Below, piece after piece: positions 36,359-45,112 of a stretch of DNA of 64,000 bases. The notes beneath the pieces were generated by a model, which was given only the letters and a program-made list of their open reading frames with translations, was not told the DNA's origin and ran no database searches. Source of the stretch: Perlucidibaca piscinae DSM 21586 (lineage in GTDB: Bacteria > Pseudomonadota > Gammaproteobacteria > Pseudomonadales > Moraxellaceae); NCBI RefSeq assembly GCF_000420045.1, contig NZ_ATUE01000009.1:1-64000 (forward strand), given 5' to 3'. Positions within the stretch are counted from its first letter, which is position 1; each line of letters opens with the position of its first letter. The translations under genes were made by a program, and so were the position numbers.

Positions 36359-38617
36359 TCAGCCGCGCGCGGCGGCCTCTGCGACGGTCAGCGCAGTCAT
36401 GTTGACGATGCGGCGCACGGTGCAGCTCGGCGACATGATGTGTACCGGCTTGCTGGCGCCCAGCAGGATGGGGCCGACGGTGACGCCATTGCCGCTGGCG
36501 GTCTTGAGCAGGTTGAAGGAGATGTTGGCGGCATCGATGTTGGGCATGATCAGCAGGTTGGCCGAGCCCTTGAGACGCGAGTTCGGGAAGACCCGGTTGC
36601 GGATGTGCTCGTCGAGCGCCGCATCGCCATGCATCTCGCCTTCGACTTCCAGTTCCGGCGCGCGATCCTGCAGCAGCTGGAACACCTCGCGCATCTTGCG
36701 TGCGCTGGGCGTGTCCTCGTTGCCGAAATTGGAATGCGACAGCAGCGCGACTTTCGGGGTGATGCCGAAGTTGCGCACTGCTTCGGCGGCAAGCAGCGTC
36801 ATGTCGGCCAGCTCTTCCGCGCTCGGATCAGGGTTGACGTAGGTGTCGGCGATGAACAGGGTGCGGTCCTGCAGCATCAGCACGTTCATGGCCGCGAAGG
36901 CCTTGGCGCCGGGACGCAGGCCGATGGTGCGACGCACGTAGCTCAGGTGCAGGCCGTAGTTGGCAAAGGAGCCGCAGATCATGCCGTCGGCGTGACCGAA
37001 CTCCACCAGCAGGGCACCGATCAGCGTGGTGCGCCGGCGCGCCTCGCGCTTGGCCAGTTCCTCGCCGACGCCGCGACGCTCCAGCGTGCGGTGGTAGTGC
37101 TGCCAGAACTGCTCGTACTGCGGGTAGTTGTCCTGGTCGACGATCTCGATCTCGGAGCCTGCGCGCACGCGCAGCCCGAGGTGCTCGATGCGTTCCGTGA
37201 TGACACCGGGGCGTCCCACCAGAATGGGGCGCGCCAGGCCTTCATCGACGATGATCTGCACGGCACGCAGCACGCGGTCATCCTCGCCTTCACAGAACAC
37301 CACGCGCTTGGGCTGCTGCTTGGCCTTCGCGTACACCGGCTTCATGATGAAGGCCGAGTTGTAGACGAATTCGGACAGGCGCTGGCGGTAGGCGGCGAAG
37401 TCGGTGATCGGGCGTGTGGCGATGCCGCTGTCCATGGCGGCCTGGGCGACAGCCGGGGCAATCGCCATGATCAGGCGCGGATCCAGCGGACGCGGAATGA
37501 TGTAGTCGCGACCGAAGCGCAGACTTTCGCCGAGCACCGCATCGGCAGACTCGGCGTGCGCCATGCGAGCGATCGCGTGCACGCAGGCAATCTTCATGGC
37601 CTCGTTGACGGTGGTGGCACCGGAGTCCAGCGCGCCGCGGAAGATATAGGGAAAGCAGAGCGCGTTGTTGACCTGGTTCGGGTAGTCCGAGCGACCGGTG
37701 GCCATGATGGCATCCGGACGAGCGGCCTTGGCAATCTCCGGCAGGATTTCCGGGGTCGGGTTGGCGAGCGCGAAGATGATGGGGTCGCGAGCCATCTGCT
37801 TGACCATGTCCTGCGACACGATCCCGGCCGTGGACAGGCCGAGGAACATGTCGGCACCGGCGAACAGGTCCTCCAGGGTACGGGCATCGGTCTTCTGGGC
37901 GAAGCGCTGCTTGCTTTCATCCAGGCCGCTGCGCTCGCTGTGGATCACGCCCTTGGAGTCGGTCACGAAGATGTTTTCGCGGCGCGCGCCCAGGGAGATC
38001 AGCAGCTCGAGACAGGAAATGGCGGCGGCGCCAGCCCCGGAGCAGACGATGCGGATGTCCTCGATCTTCTTGTCGACCAGTTTGAGGGCATTGAGCAGGC
38101 CAGCGCCGACAATGATCGAGGTACCGTGCTGGTCATCGTGGAAGACCGGAATCTTGCAGCGTTCGCGCAGCTTTTTCTCGACGTAGAAGCATTCCGGTGC
38201 CTTGATGTCCTCGAGGTTGATGCCACCGAAGGTCGGCTCCAGAGACGCGATGATGTCGACCAGCTTCTCGGGGTCGCGCTCGTTGATCTCGATGTCGAAG
38301 ACATCGATGCCGGCGAACTTCTTGAACAGCACGCCCTTTCCTTCCATCACCGGCTTCGAGGCCAGCGGTCCGATGTCGCCCAGGCCGAGCACGGCGGTGC
38401 CATTGGTGATCACGGCAACCAGGTTGCCACGGGCGGTGTAGCGGGAAACGGTGGAGGGGTCGCGCTCGATTTCCTCGCAGGGCGCGGCGACGCCAGGCGA
38501 GTAGGCCAGTGCCAGGTCACGCTGGTTGCTCAGCTGCTTGCTGGGCGTGACGCTGATCTTGCCGGGCTGGGGAAACTCGTGGTAGTCGAGTGCCGCTTTG
38601 CGCAGTGCCTCATCCAT
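36359..38617 (-). CDS. maeB: NADP-dependent malic enzyme with phosphotransacetylase-like domain
   Basis: 752 residues. N-terminal malic enzyme: AYSPGVAAPCEEI, the metal/acid region FHDDQHGTSIIVGAG, nucleotide-binding CSGAGAAAISCLELL. C-terminal third (from about 430) is a PTA-like domain that is regulatory, not catalytic, in MaeB. It decarboxylates malate to pyruvate with NADPH formation, linking the TCA cycle to acetyl-CoA; fits with the acetate symporter and beta-oxidation genes here. Single gene with a 216-base gap to purD. Confidence 0.95.
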   Translation of the reverse strand: MDEALRKAALDYHEFPQPGKISVTPSKQLSNQRDLALAYSPGVAAPCEEIERDPSTVSRYTARGNLVAVITNGTAVLGLGDIGPLASKPVMEGKGVLFKKFAGIDVFDIEINERDPEKLVDIIASLEPTFGGINLEDIKAPECFYVEKKLRERCKIPVFHDDQHGTSIIVGAGLLNALKLVDKKIEDIRIVCSGAGAAAISCLELLISLGARRENIFVTDSKGVIHSERSGLDESKQRFAQKTDARTLEDLFAGADMFLGLSTAGIVSQDMVKQMARDPIIFALANPTPEILPEIAKAARPDAIMATGRSDYPNQVNNALCFPYIFRGALDSGATTVNEAMKIACVHAIARMAHAESADAVLGESLRFGRDYIIPRPLDPRLIMAIAPAVAQAAMDSGIATRPITDFAAYRQRLSEFVYNSAFIMKPVYAKAKQQPKRVVFCEGEDDRVLRAVQIIVDEGLARPILVGRPGVITERIEHLGLRVRAGSEIEIVDQDNYPQYEQFWQHYHRTLERRGVGEELAKREARRRTTLIGALLVEFGHADGMICGSFANYGLHLSYVRRTIGLRPGAKAFAAMNVLMLQDRTLFIADTYVNPDPSAEELADMTLLAAEAVRNFGITPKVALLSHSNFGNEDTPSARKMREVFQLLQDRAPELEVEGEMHGDAALDEHIRNRVFPNSRLKGSANLLIMPNIDAANISFNLLKTASGNGVTVGPILLGASKPVHIMSPSCTVRRIVNMTALTVAEAAARG

Positions 38618-38781
38618 AGTGTCTCTCGCTTGTACGGGGTGCTGTTATCAAGCGCCGGAGTATAGCATCGGCGTCCAGTACGCGGGTTATACAGGGCCGT
38701 TTCCGTCCGACTGACGGGTCTCGCTTTGGTGGCAGGCAGGCGCGTCCATGCTGGCGCCTGAGGATACGTGAAACGGAGGCA

Positions 38782-38807
38782 TGAAAAAGCCCTCCGGAGA
38801 GGGCTTT
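38782..38807 (-). terminator. Terminator after purD
   Basis: Perfect 9-bp stem (38786-38794 with 38799-38807), loop CGGA, with the T run reading on the minus strand. Confidence 0.85.
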
Positions 38808-38833
38808 CAGGTGCTGCCGGCAGTGTCGGGCGG

Positions 38834-40123
38834 TCAGCCGCGACCCTGTTCTCGCGCCACCGCACGGTAGCCAATGTCGCTGCGGTGGTATTCGCCCGTC
38901 CAGCTCACCTTCGCCACTTCGGCATAGGCGGCCGCCTGGGCTTCCGAAACCGTCGCACCGAGGCCGGTGGCGCAGAGCACGCGGCCGCCGCTGGTCACCA
39001 CCTCGCCATCCTTCAGCGCGGTGCCGGCATGGAAGACCTTGGCATCCGCCGCTTCCTGGCCGAGGCCGCTGATCACGTCACCCTTGCGGATGTCGCCGGG
39101 ATAGCCGCCGGCAGCCATGACCACGCCCAGCGCCGCACGCGGGTCCCAGTCGGCCTCGATCCGGTCCAGTTCACCGGCGATGCCGGCTTCCACCAGTGCC
39201 ACCAGCGAGCTGCGCAGGCGCATCATCACCGGCTGCGTCTCGGGGTCGCCGAAGCGGCAGTTGAACTCGATTACGCGCGGCGCGCCGCTGTCGTCGATCA
39301 TCAGGCCGGCGTACAGGAAGCCGGTGTAGGGATGGCCTTCGCTGATCATGCCGTTGACGGTCGGCATGATGACCTCGCGCATCACGCGCGCATGCACCTC
39401 GGCTGTCACCACCGGGGCCGGCGAGTAGGCGCCCATGCCGCCGGTGTTGGGGCCGGTGTCGGCATCGCCGATGCGCTTGTGATCCTGGCTTGTGGCCATG
39501 GCGAGGGCATTCCTGCCATCGACCATGACGATGAACGAGGCTTCCTCGCCCTCCAGGAACTGCTCGACCACGACGCGCGCGCCGGCCGAGCCGAACTTGT
39601 TGCCCGCCAGCATGTCGATGATGGCTTCTTCCGCCTCGGCCAGCGTCATGGCGACGATGACGCCCTTGCCGGCGGCCAGGCCGTCAGCCTTGATCACGAT
39701 GGGCGCACCTTTCTCGCGCACGTAGGCGAGGGCGGCATCGGTATCGGTGAAGACCTGGTAGAACGCGGTCGGGATGTCGTGGCGTGCCAGGAAATCCTTG
39801 GCAAAGGCCTTGGAACCCTCGAGCTGGGCGGCGTGCTGGGTCGGACCCCAGATCTTCAGGCCGGCGGCACGGAAGGCATTGACCACGCCGTTGACCAGCG
39901 GGGCTTCCGGGCCGACCACGGTCAGCGCAATGCCTTCCGACTGCGCGAACGCGACCAGGGCTGCGTTGTCGAGGATGTCCAGCGCCACGTTGCGGCACTT
40001 GGCTTCGGTCGCGGAGCCGGCGTTGCCGGGGGCGACGAAGACCGTCTCGACGCGGGGATCCTGGGCCAGTTTCCAGGCCAGGGCATGTTCACGGCCACCG
40101 GAGCCGAGCAGCAGAATCTTCAT
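38834..40123 (-). CDS. purD: Phosphoribosylamine-glycine ligase
   Basis: 429 residues, as in E. coli. ATP-grasp enzyme making glycinamide ribonucleotide. The N-terminal LLLGSGGREHALAWKL, the PGNAGS loop, IVIKADGLAAGKGVIVAMT and EFNCRFGDPETQ are all diagnostic. The start at 40123 matches the family; the frame is open into the hairpin region upstream but that part is not protein-like. Transcribed after purH across the 350-base hairpin spacer. Confidence 0.96.
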   Translation of the reverse strand: MKILLLGSGGREHALAWKLAQDPRVETVFVAPGNAGSATEAKCRNVALDILDNAALVAFAQSEGIALTVVGPEAPLVNGVVNAFRAAGLKIWGPTQHAAQLEGSKAFAKDFLARHDIPTAFYQVFTDTDAALAYVREKGAPIVIKADGLAAGKGVIVAMTLAEAEEAIIDMLAGNKFGSAGARVVVEQFLEGEEASFIVMVDGRNALAMATSQDHKRIGDADTGPNTGGMGAYSPAPVVTAEVHARVMREVIMPTVNGMISEGHPYTGFLYAGLMIDDSGAPRVIEFNCRFGDPETQPVMMRLRSSLVALVEAGIAGELDRIEADWDPRAALGVVMAAGGYPGDIRKGDVISGLGQEAADAKVFHAGTALKDGEVVTSGGRVLCATGLGATVSEAQAAAYAEVAKVSWTGEYHRSDIGYRAVAREQGRG

Positions 40124-40145
40124 GTTTCTCATCGCCTTGTTCAGG

Positions 40146-40270
40146 GGCCTTGCTGTTGCGGTGTGGCGGGGTACGTGGAAGACGCCGTGAACCCGTCCCT
40201 GGGGGCTCGCATGCGCCATCCATGGCGCATGACGCTTCCACGTACCCCGCCACACCGCAGCAGCAGGGCC
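40146..40270. repeat. Long inverted repeat with conserved palindromic core (element A)
   Basis: 36-bp arms (40146-40181 with 40235-40270) with only two mismatches, both giving G-U pairs in one RNA strand. The 53-base loop contains a second 10-bp palindrome (40210-40219 with 40222-40231) centred on CGCCATCCATGGCG. The core resembles a dispersed intergenic repeat type I associate with several marine or aquatic gammaproteobacteria (recalled, not searched). Confidence 0.85.
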
Positions 40271-40347
40271 GAGGTCAATTCGTTGCACCCGCTCGATGAC
40301 GTTTCGGCGAGGCGCGGTGGTCAGTTCAAGGCACGGACACGTGCCGA

Positions 40348-40464
40348 GGTTGCCGGGTGGTGCCAGTCACTGTCCGGGACATCGTGCGCCATGGATGGCG
40401 CACGAGAGCCTACAAGGACGTACTCGCGGCGGTCCCGGACAGTGACTGGCACCATCCGGCAGCC
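40348..40464. repeat. Long inverted repeat with conserved palindromic core (element B, opposite orientation)
   Basis: 33-bp arms (40348-40380 with 40432-40464) with two G-U-type mismatches. The loop holds a 10-bp palindrome (40383-40392 with 40395-40404). The reverse complement of this loop aligns to the loop of element A over most of its length (shared CGCCATCCATGGCG and CGTCC.TG..GGCTC), yet the arms of A and B are unrelated. Ends 12 bases before the purH stop. Confidence 0.85.
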
Positions 40465-40475
40465 GCTCCTCTCGA

Positions 40476-42074
40476 TCAGTGTCGGAAATGCCGCATGCCC
40501 GTGAACACCATGGCGATGCCGGCTTCGTCAGCCGCCGCGATCACCTCGGCGTCACGCATCGAGCCGCCCGGCTGGATGATGGCCGCAATGCCTGCCTTGG
40601 CGGCATTGTCGATGCCGTCGCGGAACGGGAAGAAGGCATCCGAGGCCATCACGGCACCCTGCACCTGCAGGCCGGCGTGCTCGGCCTTGATGGCGGCGAT
40701 GCGCGCGGAGTTGACGCGGCTCATCTGGCCGGCACCAACGCCCACGGTCTGGCGGTTCTTCGCGTACACGATGGCATTGGACTTCACGTACTTGGCGACC
40801 TTCCAGGCGAAGATCAGGTCGTGGATCTCGGCTTCGGTCGGCGCGCGCTTGGTCACGATCTTGAGATCGCTGTCCTTGATCATGCCCAGGTCCTGATCCT
40901 GCACCAGCAGGCCGCCGGTGACGCGTTTGAAATCCCACTGCGTGGCGCGCGAGGTGATGTCAGGCAGAGCACCGCAGGTCAGCACGCGCACGTTCTGCTT
41001 GGCGGCGGTCACGGCCAGGGCTTCCGCGGTCACGCTGGGGGCGATGATGACTTCGACGAACTGGCGGTCGACGATGGCCTTGGCGGTGTCGGCATCGAGT
41101 TCGCGGTTGAAGGCGATGATGCCGCCAAACGCCGATTCCGGGTCGGTGGCGTAAGCCAGGTCATAGGCCTTGCGGATGCCGCCTTCGGCATCCGGCACCA
41201 CGGAGACGCCACAGGGGTTGGCGTGCTTGACGATGACGCAGGCCGGCTTGGCGAAGCTCTTCACGCATTCCAGGGCGGCATCGGTGTCAGCGATGTTGTT
41301 GTACGACAGCTCCTTGCCTTGCAGCTGCTTCGCGGTGGCAACCGAGGCCTCCTTGGGCGCGGCTTCCCTGTAGAAGGCGGCACGCTGATGCGGGTTCTCG
41401 CCGTAGCGCAGATCCTGGGCCTTGAAGAACTGGGTGTTGAAGGTGCGCGGGAAGGTATCGCGGGCAGCCAGGTCGCCCTTGGTCGAGCCAACCAGACCGC
41501 CGAGGTAGTTGGCGATCATGCCGTCGTAGCCGGCAGTGTGCTCGAAGGCCTTCACGGCCAGGTCGAAGCGGGTTTCGTACGACAGGCCGCCGGTGGCCTT
41601 CACTTCGGCCAGCACGGTGTCGTAGTCCGACGCGTTCACCACGATGCCGACATGGGCGTGGTTCTTGGCAGCCGAGCGCACCATGGTCGGGCCACCGATG
41701 TCGATGTTCTCGATGGCGTCAGGCAGCGTGCAGTCAGCCTTGGCGACGGTGGCAGCGAAGGGGTAGAGGTTGACCACCACCAGGTCGATGCCGCCGATGC
41801 CGTGCGCGGCCATGACCGCGTCATCCTGGCCGCGACGGCCGAGAATGCCGCCATGAATCTTGGGGTGCAGCGTCTTCACGCGGCCGTCCATCATTTCCGG
41901 GAAGCCGGTGTAGTCGGAGACCTCGGTCACCGCCACGCCCTCGCTCTGCAGCAGCTTGAAGGTGCCGCCGGTGGAGAGCAGGTGGACGCCGGCGGCAGCC
42001 AGCTCGCGGGCAAAGGCAACAATGCCGGTCTTGTCGGAAACGCTGATCAGGGCGCGCTGCACACGTTGGGTCAT
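40476..42074 (-). CDS. purH: Bifunctional AICAR transformylase / IMP cyclohydrolase
   Basis: 532 residues performing the last two steps of IMP synthesis. The N-terminal cyclohydrolase domain has RALISVSDKTGIVAFA, STGGTFKLL and GRVKTLHPKIHGGILGRR; the C-terminal transformylase has IVKHANPCGVSV (catalytic Lys-His) and RYGENPHQRAA. E. coli arranges purH-purD as an operon; here the same order is kept but split by the two long hairpins. Confidence 0.97.
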   Translation of the reverse strand: MTQRVQRALISVSDKTGIVAFARELAAAGVHLLSTGGTFKLLQSEGVAVTEVSDYTGFPEMMDGRVKTLHPKIHGGILGRRGQDDAVMAAHGIGGIDLVVVNLYPFAATVAKADCTLPDAIENIDIGGPTMVRSAAKNHAHVGIVVNASDYDTVLAEVKATGGLSYETRFDLAVKAFEHTAGYDGMIANYLGGLVGSTKGDLAARDTFPRTFNTQFFKAQDLRYGENPHQRAAFYREAAPKEASVATAKQLQGKELSYNNIADTDAALECVKSFAKPACVIVKHANPCGVSVVPDAEGGIRKAYDLAYATDPESAFGGIIAFNRELDADTAKAIVDRQFVEVIIAPSVTAEALAVTAAKQNVRVLTCGALPDITSRATQWDFKRVTGGLLVQDQDLGMIKDSDLKIVTKRAPTEAEIHDLIFAWKVAKYVKSNAIVYAKNRQTVGVGAGQMSRVNSARIAAIKAEHAGLQVQGAVMASDAFFPFRDGIDNAAKAGIAAIIQPGGSMRDAEVIAAADEAGIAMVFTGMRHFRH

Positions 42075-42111
42075 GTTCGGGCTCGGGTCGTGCTGAGGAG
42101 TATGAAAAGAA

Positions 42112-42138
42112 ACGCCCGGACCATCACGATCCGGGCGT
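42112..42138 (-). terminator. Terminator after fis
   Basis: Perfect 9-bp stem (42112-42120 with 42130-42138) followed on the minus strand by TTCTTTTC; 14 bases past the fis stop and upstream of purH. Confidence 0.75.
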
Positions 42139-42151
42139 CGTCTGCCGGCTG

Positions 42152-42433
42152 TCAGTTCATCAGGCCGTGTTGCTTGAGCTTCTTGCGCAGCGTGCCGCGA
42201 TTGAGGCCGAGAATCTCGGAAGCGCGAGTCTGGTTGCCGCGCGTGTACTCAAGGACCACTTCCAGCAGCGGGGTTTCCACCTCGGCGAGGACCATGTCGT
42301 AGACCTCGGTCGCACGTTCGCCATCCAGATGGGCAAAGTAGTTGCGCATGGCAAGCTCGACATGGTCGCGCAGGGTCTGGTTGGGGCGGGTGCTGGTGCT
42401 GGTCAGCGGTTTCTTGATGACGGACATGTCCAT
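42152..42433 (-). CDS. fis: DNA-binding protein Fis
   Basis: 93-residue nucleoid protein and transcription activator. The C-terminal helix-turn-helix GNQTRASEILGLNRGTLRKKL is nearly identical to enterobacterial Fis; the middle contains TPLLEVVLEYTRG. It bends DNA and activates stable RNA promoters. It follows dusB by 28 bases, the dusB-fis operon order conserved in gammaproteobacteria. A second in-frame ATG two codons in is an alternative start. Confidence 0.96.
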   Translation of the reverse strand: MDMSVIKKPLTSTSTRPNQTLRDHVELAMRNYFAHLDGERATEVYDMVLAEVETPLLEVVLEYTRGNQTRASEILGLNRGTLRKKLKQHGLMN

Positions 42434-42461
42434 GCGTGTAACTCTCGAAAGTGTGCGGGTG

Positions 42462-43472
42462 TCAGGCGGCGGCCACGGGCCGCCGGTCGTCGACCCGGCG
42501 CAAAAAATACTCGCTGACCAGCGCGATCTGCTGGTCAGCCTCGGTCATGGCATTGAACTGCCGGCTGAGCGCACGGCCCTCCGGCAACGTGTCGGCATAC
42601 CAACCCAGGTGCTTGCGTGCGAAGCGGACACCCAGGTGCTCACCGTAGAAGGCATGCAGGCTGCGCAGATGGCACAACACGATGTCACCGCATTCCTCCA
42701 GGGTGGGAGGAGGCAGTGAGTTGCCGGTTCTCAGGAAGTGAGCGATTTCACGGAACACCCATGGACGGCCATGGGCACCGCGTCCGACCATAATACCATC
42801 GCAACCGGTGTGCTCAAATACTCGCCGCGCCTTTTCCGCAGTGTCGATGTCGCCATTGGCCAGCACCGGAATGCTCACCGCCCGCTTGATGGCGGCGATG
42901 GTGTCGTATTCGGCCTCGCCGAGGTACTTGTCCGCGCGCGTGCGGCCATGAATGGACAGCATGCGGATGCCGGCCTGTTCGGCAATCTTCGCGATGGTGA
43001 CGCCGTTGCGGTTGTCGCGGTTCCAGCCGGTACGCGTCTTCAGTGTCACCGGCACGTCCACGGCGGCAACCACGGCATGCAGGATGCGCTTGACCAGGGC
43101 CTCGTCCTGCATCAGGGCGGAGCCGGCGAGGCGATTGCAGACCTTCTTGGCCGGACAGCCCATGTTGATGTCGATGATCTCGGCGCCGCGAGCGACGTTC
43201 TGACGTGCGGCCTCGGCCAGCATATCGGGGTCGTAGCCAACAATCTGCACGGTGACCGGTCCCGGTTCGCCGCTGTGGTCAAGGCGGAAGCGTGACTTGT
43301 CGGTGTGCCAGAGACGGGTCTCGGATGACACCATCTCGGACACCACATGACCGGCGCCCAGCGACCGGCAGAGTTGCCGGAAGGGGCGGTCGGTGACCCC
43401 GGCCATGGGGGCCAGCGCCAGCGGCGTCTCGATCTGGTGCGGACCGAGCATGAGCGGTTGCAGGAAGCTCAT
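42462..43472 (-). CDS. dusB: tRNA-dihydrouridine synthase B
   Basis: 336-residue FMN enzyme reducing uridine 17 of tRNA. TIM-barrel start LALAPMAGVTDRPFR, the catalytic Cys in DINMGCPAKKVCNRLAG, and the FMN/RNA regions RTRADKYLGEAEYD and GCDGIMVGRGAHGRPW are present. Translationally coupled to the DUF3426 gene upstream (ATGA overlap) and followed by fis. Confidence 0.95.
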   Translation of the reverse strand: MSFLQPLMLGPHQIETPLALAPMAGVTDRPFRQLCRSLGAGHVVSEMVSSETRLWHTDKSRFRLDHSGEPGPVTVQIVGYDPDMLAEAARQNVARGAEIIDINMGCPAKKVCNRLAGSALMQDEALVKRILHAVVAAVDVPVTLKTRTGWNRDNRNGVTIAKIAEQAGIRMLSIHGRTRADKYLGEAEYDTIAAIKRAVSIPVLANGDIDTAEKARRVFEHTGCDGIMVGRGAHGRPWVFREIAHFLRTGNSLPPPTLEECGDIVLCHLRSLHAFYGEHLGVRFARKHLGWYADTLPEGRALSRQFNAMTEADQQIALVSEYFLRRVDDRRPVAAA

Positions 43473-44029
43473 CAGGGCTGCGGCGTCAAGGCGGCGCTGG
43501 CGAACGCCGGGTAGCTGCCATCAGCCGCCGCGCGCTGGCGAATGCCCACCTGTATCTGCACCGGCTGCTCGCCTTCCAGCAGGTCAACGGCGCCGGAGGC
43601 AGGCAGGTAGTCCGACGGCATCAGCTGGCGCGAGCCCACGATGTCGCCGGCCTCGTTCTTCATCTGCAGTTCAAGCACGGGCCAGGGCTGCAGGATGCGC
43701 GCGGAGTGCATGAGCACGGCACTGACCTGCCAGACGCCAGGCGTGGCGGCATCCGCCACCAGGTCGACTCGGCTGGTTTGCCAGACGTCACGCAGGACGG
43801 GGCGCTCCAGGCTGCTGCCCAGCGCGGTCACCACCGGTGTCAGAACCTGGCGCACACCGGGATGCGCCAGCCAGAGCGGGCGCAGCAGCCAGAGCAGCTG
43901 TGCCGCGATCAGCAGCAGGCCGAGCAGGAGCAGCCAGGACAGGCGCCGTGAGGGCGGGGTGGTGGTTGTCGCTTGCGGTGCCGTCAGGGGCGTGCCCGGG
44001 CGTGTGCCGGTGCTGGTGATCTCTGCCAT
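43472..44029 (-). CDS. DUF3426-family membrane protein
   Basis: 185 residues: a Thr/Pro-rich cytoplasmic N-terminus, one membrane helix (about 30-52, LLLLGLLLIAAQLLWLL) and a periplasmic DUF3426 domain (RVDLVADAATPGVWQVSAVLMHSA, then WPVLELQM). Many relatives also carry an N-terminal MJ0042 zinc ribbon, which is missing here. Function unknown; the place between prmA and dusB is conserved in pseudomonads. Start at 44029 is chosen for its AGGGG site, instead of a TTG 21 bases upstream. Confidence 0.75.
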   Translation of the reverse strand: MAEITSTGTRPGTPLTAPQATTTTPPSRRLSWLLLLGLLLIAAQLLWLLRPLWLAHPGVRQVLTPVVTALGSSLERPVLRDVWQTSRVDLVADAATPGVWQVSAVLMHSARILQPWPVLELQMKNEAGDIVGSRQLMPSDYLPASGAVDLLEGEQPVQIQVGIRQRAAADGSYPAFASAALTPQP

Positions 44030-44057
44030 GGCGCGTCCCCTCTCGTTCAATCCGGTT

Positions 44058-44951
44058 TCAGTGTCGACGGCCGGACAGGCGGCACCAGTCCTCGTCGCGG
44101 GTGGCGAGGCCGTCCATGTCGCACCACTGGCTATAAATAGCGCGTAATTCGTCCACTTGCGACAGGATGATGCCAGACAGCGCGATCTCGCCGCCGGATC
44201 GCAGCAGCCCGGTCAGGGTCGGCGCCAGCATGCCCAGCGGGCCGGCGAGAATGTTGGCGACCACGACATCGGCCCCCTGGCCATGGTTGAAGTCGGCAGG
44301 GAAGTCCTCGGGCATGAACATCTTGACGCGCTCGGCCACGCCGTTGCGCTCGGCATTGTCGCGGGTCGCGGTCAGCGCCTGCGGATCGAGGTCGACGCAC
44401 CAGGCTTCGCGGGCACCCAGCAGCAGGGCGGCCACGGCGAGGATGCCGGAGCCGCAGCCGTAGTCGACAACGACCTTGTCCTTGAGGTCCAGACCATCCA
44501 GCCACTCCAGACACAGCGCGGTGGTCTGGTGGGTGCCGGTACCGAAGGCCAGGCCCGGATCCAGCAGCAGGTTGATGGCGTCGGGGCGCGGGGGGGGCGT
44601 CCAGCTCGGTACCACCCAGAGGCGGTCACCGAAGCACATGGGGTGGTAGTTGTCCATCCAGGCGCGTTCCCAGTCCTTGTCCTCCAGCACCTCGATGCGG
44701 TGTGGTGGCAGGGCATGGCCGAGCTCGGCCTCCATGAACTCGACCACGGCATCCATCTCGGAGTCGACCACGAACAGGCCGATTACACGGGTTGCGTCCC
44801 ACAGCGGCTGTGCCCCGGGCGGTGGTTCCAGCAGGGGCTGATCCGCGGAGTCCTCCATCAGCACGGCGGCCGCCCCCACGGTCTCCAGCAGGGCTTCGTA
44901 CTGAGGCGCATGCGCCTTCTGGGTCTCGATCTTGAGTTGCAGCCAGGACAT
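44058..44951 (-). CDS. prmA: Ribosomal protein L11 methyltransferase
   Basis: 297 residues. An N-terminal substrate-recognition domain (MSWLQLKIETQKAHAPQYEALL) is joined to a class I SAM methyltransferase with VVDYGCGSGILAVAAL and DVVVANILAGPL. It trimethylates several amines of L11. First gene after the 28-bp hairpin; likely leads the prmA-DUF3426-dusB-fis unit. Confidence 0.95.
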   Translation of the reverse strand: MSWLQLKIETQKAHAPQYEALLETVGAAAVLMEDSADQPLLEPPPGAQPLWDATRVIGLFVVDSEMDAVVEFMEAELGHALPPHRIEVLEDKDWERAWMDNYHPMCFGDRLWVVPSWTPPPRPDAINLLLDPGLAFGTGTHQTTALCLEWLDGLDLKDKVVVDYGCGSGILAVAALLLGAREAWCVDLDPQALTATRDNAERNGVAERVKMFMPEDFPADFNHGQGADVVVANILAGPLGMLAPTLTGLLRSGGEIALSGIILSQVDELRAIYSQWCDMDGLATRDEDWCRLSGRRH

Positions 44952-45036
44952 TCGCGGGCTCCTTGGAAAAGACCGCGAAGTGTAGTCGTCTTGCTGGCGA
45001 TTTTGTAGTCAGACGCTGGTCTGAAAAGGTATGAAA

Positions 45037-45098
45037 AAGGGGTTGTGCCCTGGGGCTGATGTCTGACGGAAGACATCAGCCCCAGGGCACAACCCCTT
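45037..45098 (-). terminator. 28-bp perfect hairpin between accC and prmA
   Basis: Perfect 28-bp inverted repeat (45037-45064 with 45071-45098), 6-base loop, followed on the minus strand by a T run. It works as an intrinsic terminator for accC but is two to three times longer than needed. It begins 14 bases past the accC stop. Confidence 0.8.
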
Positions 45099-45112
45099 GA
45101 CGCAGGCGGGTG

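Noticed and set aside
36050..38665. Very long open frame antisense to maeB (about 870 codons)
   Set aside because: Low-complexity His/Asp/Gly/Val-rich translation typical of the reverse of a GC-rich gene; maeB has full domain support.
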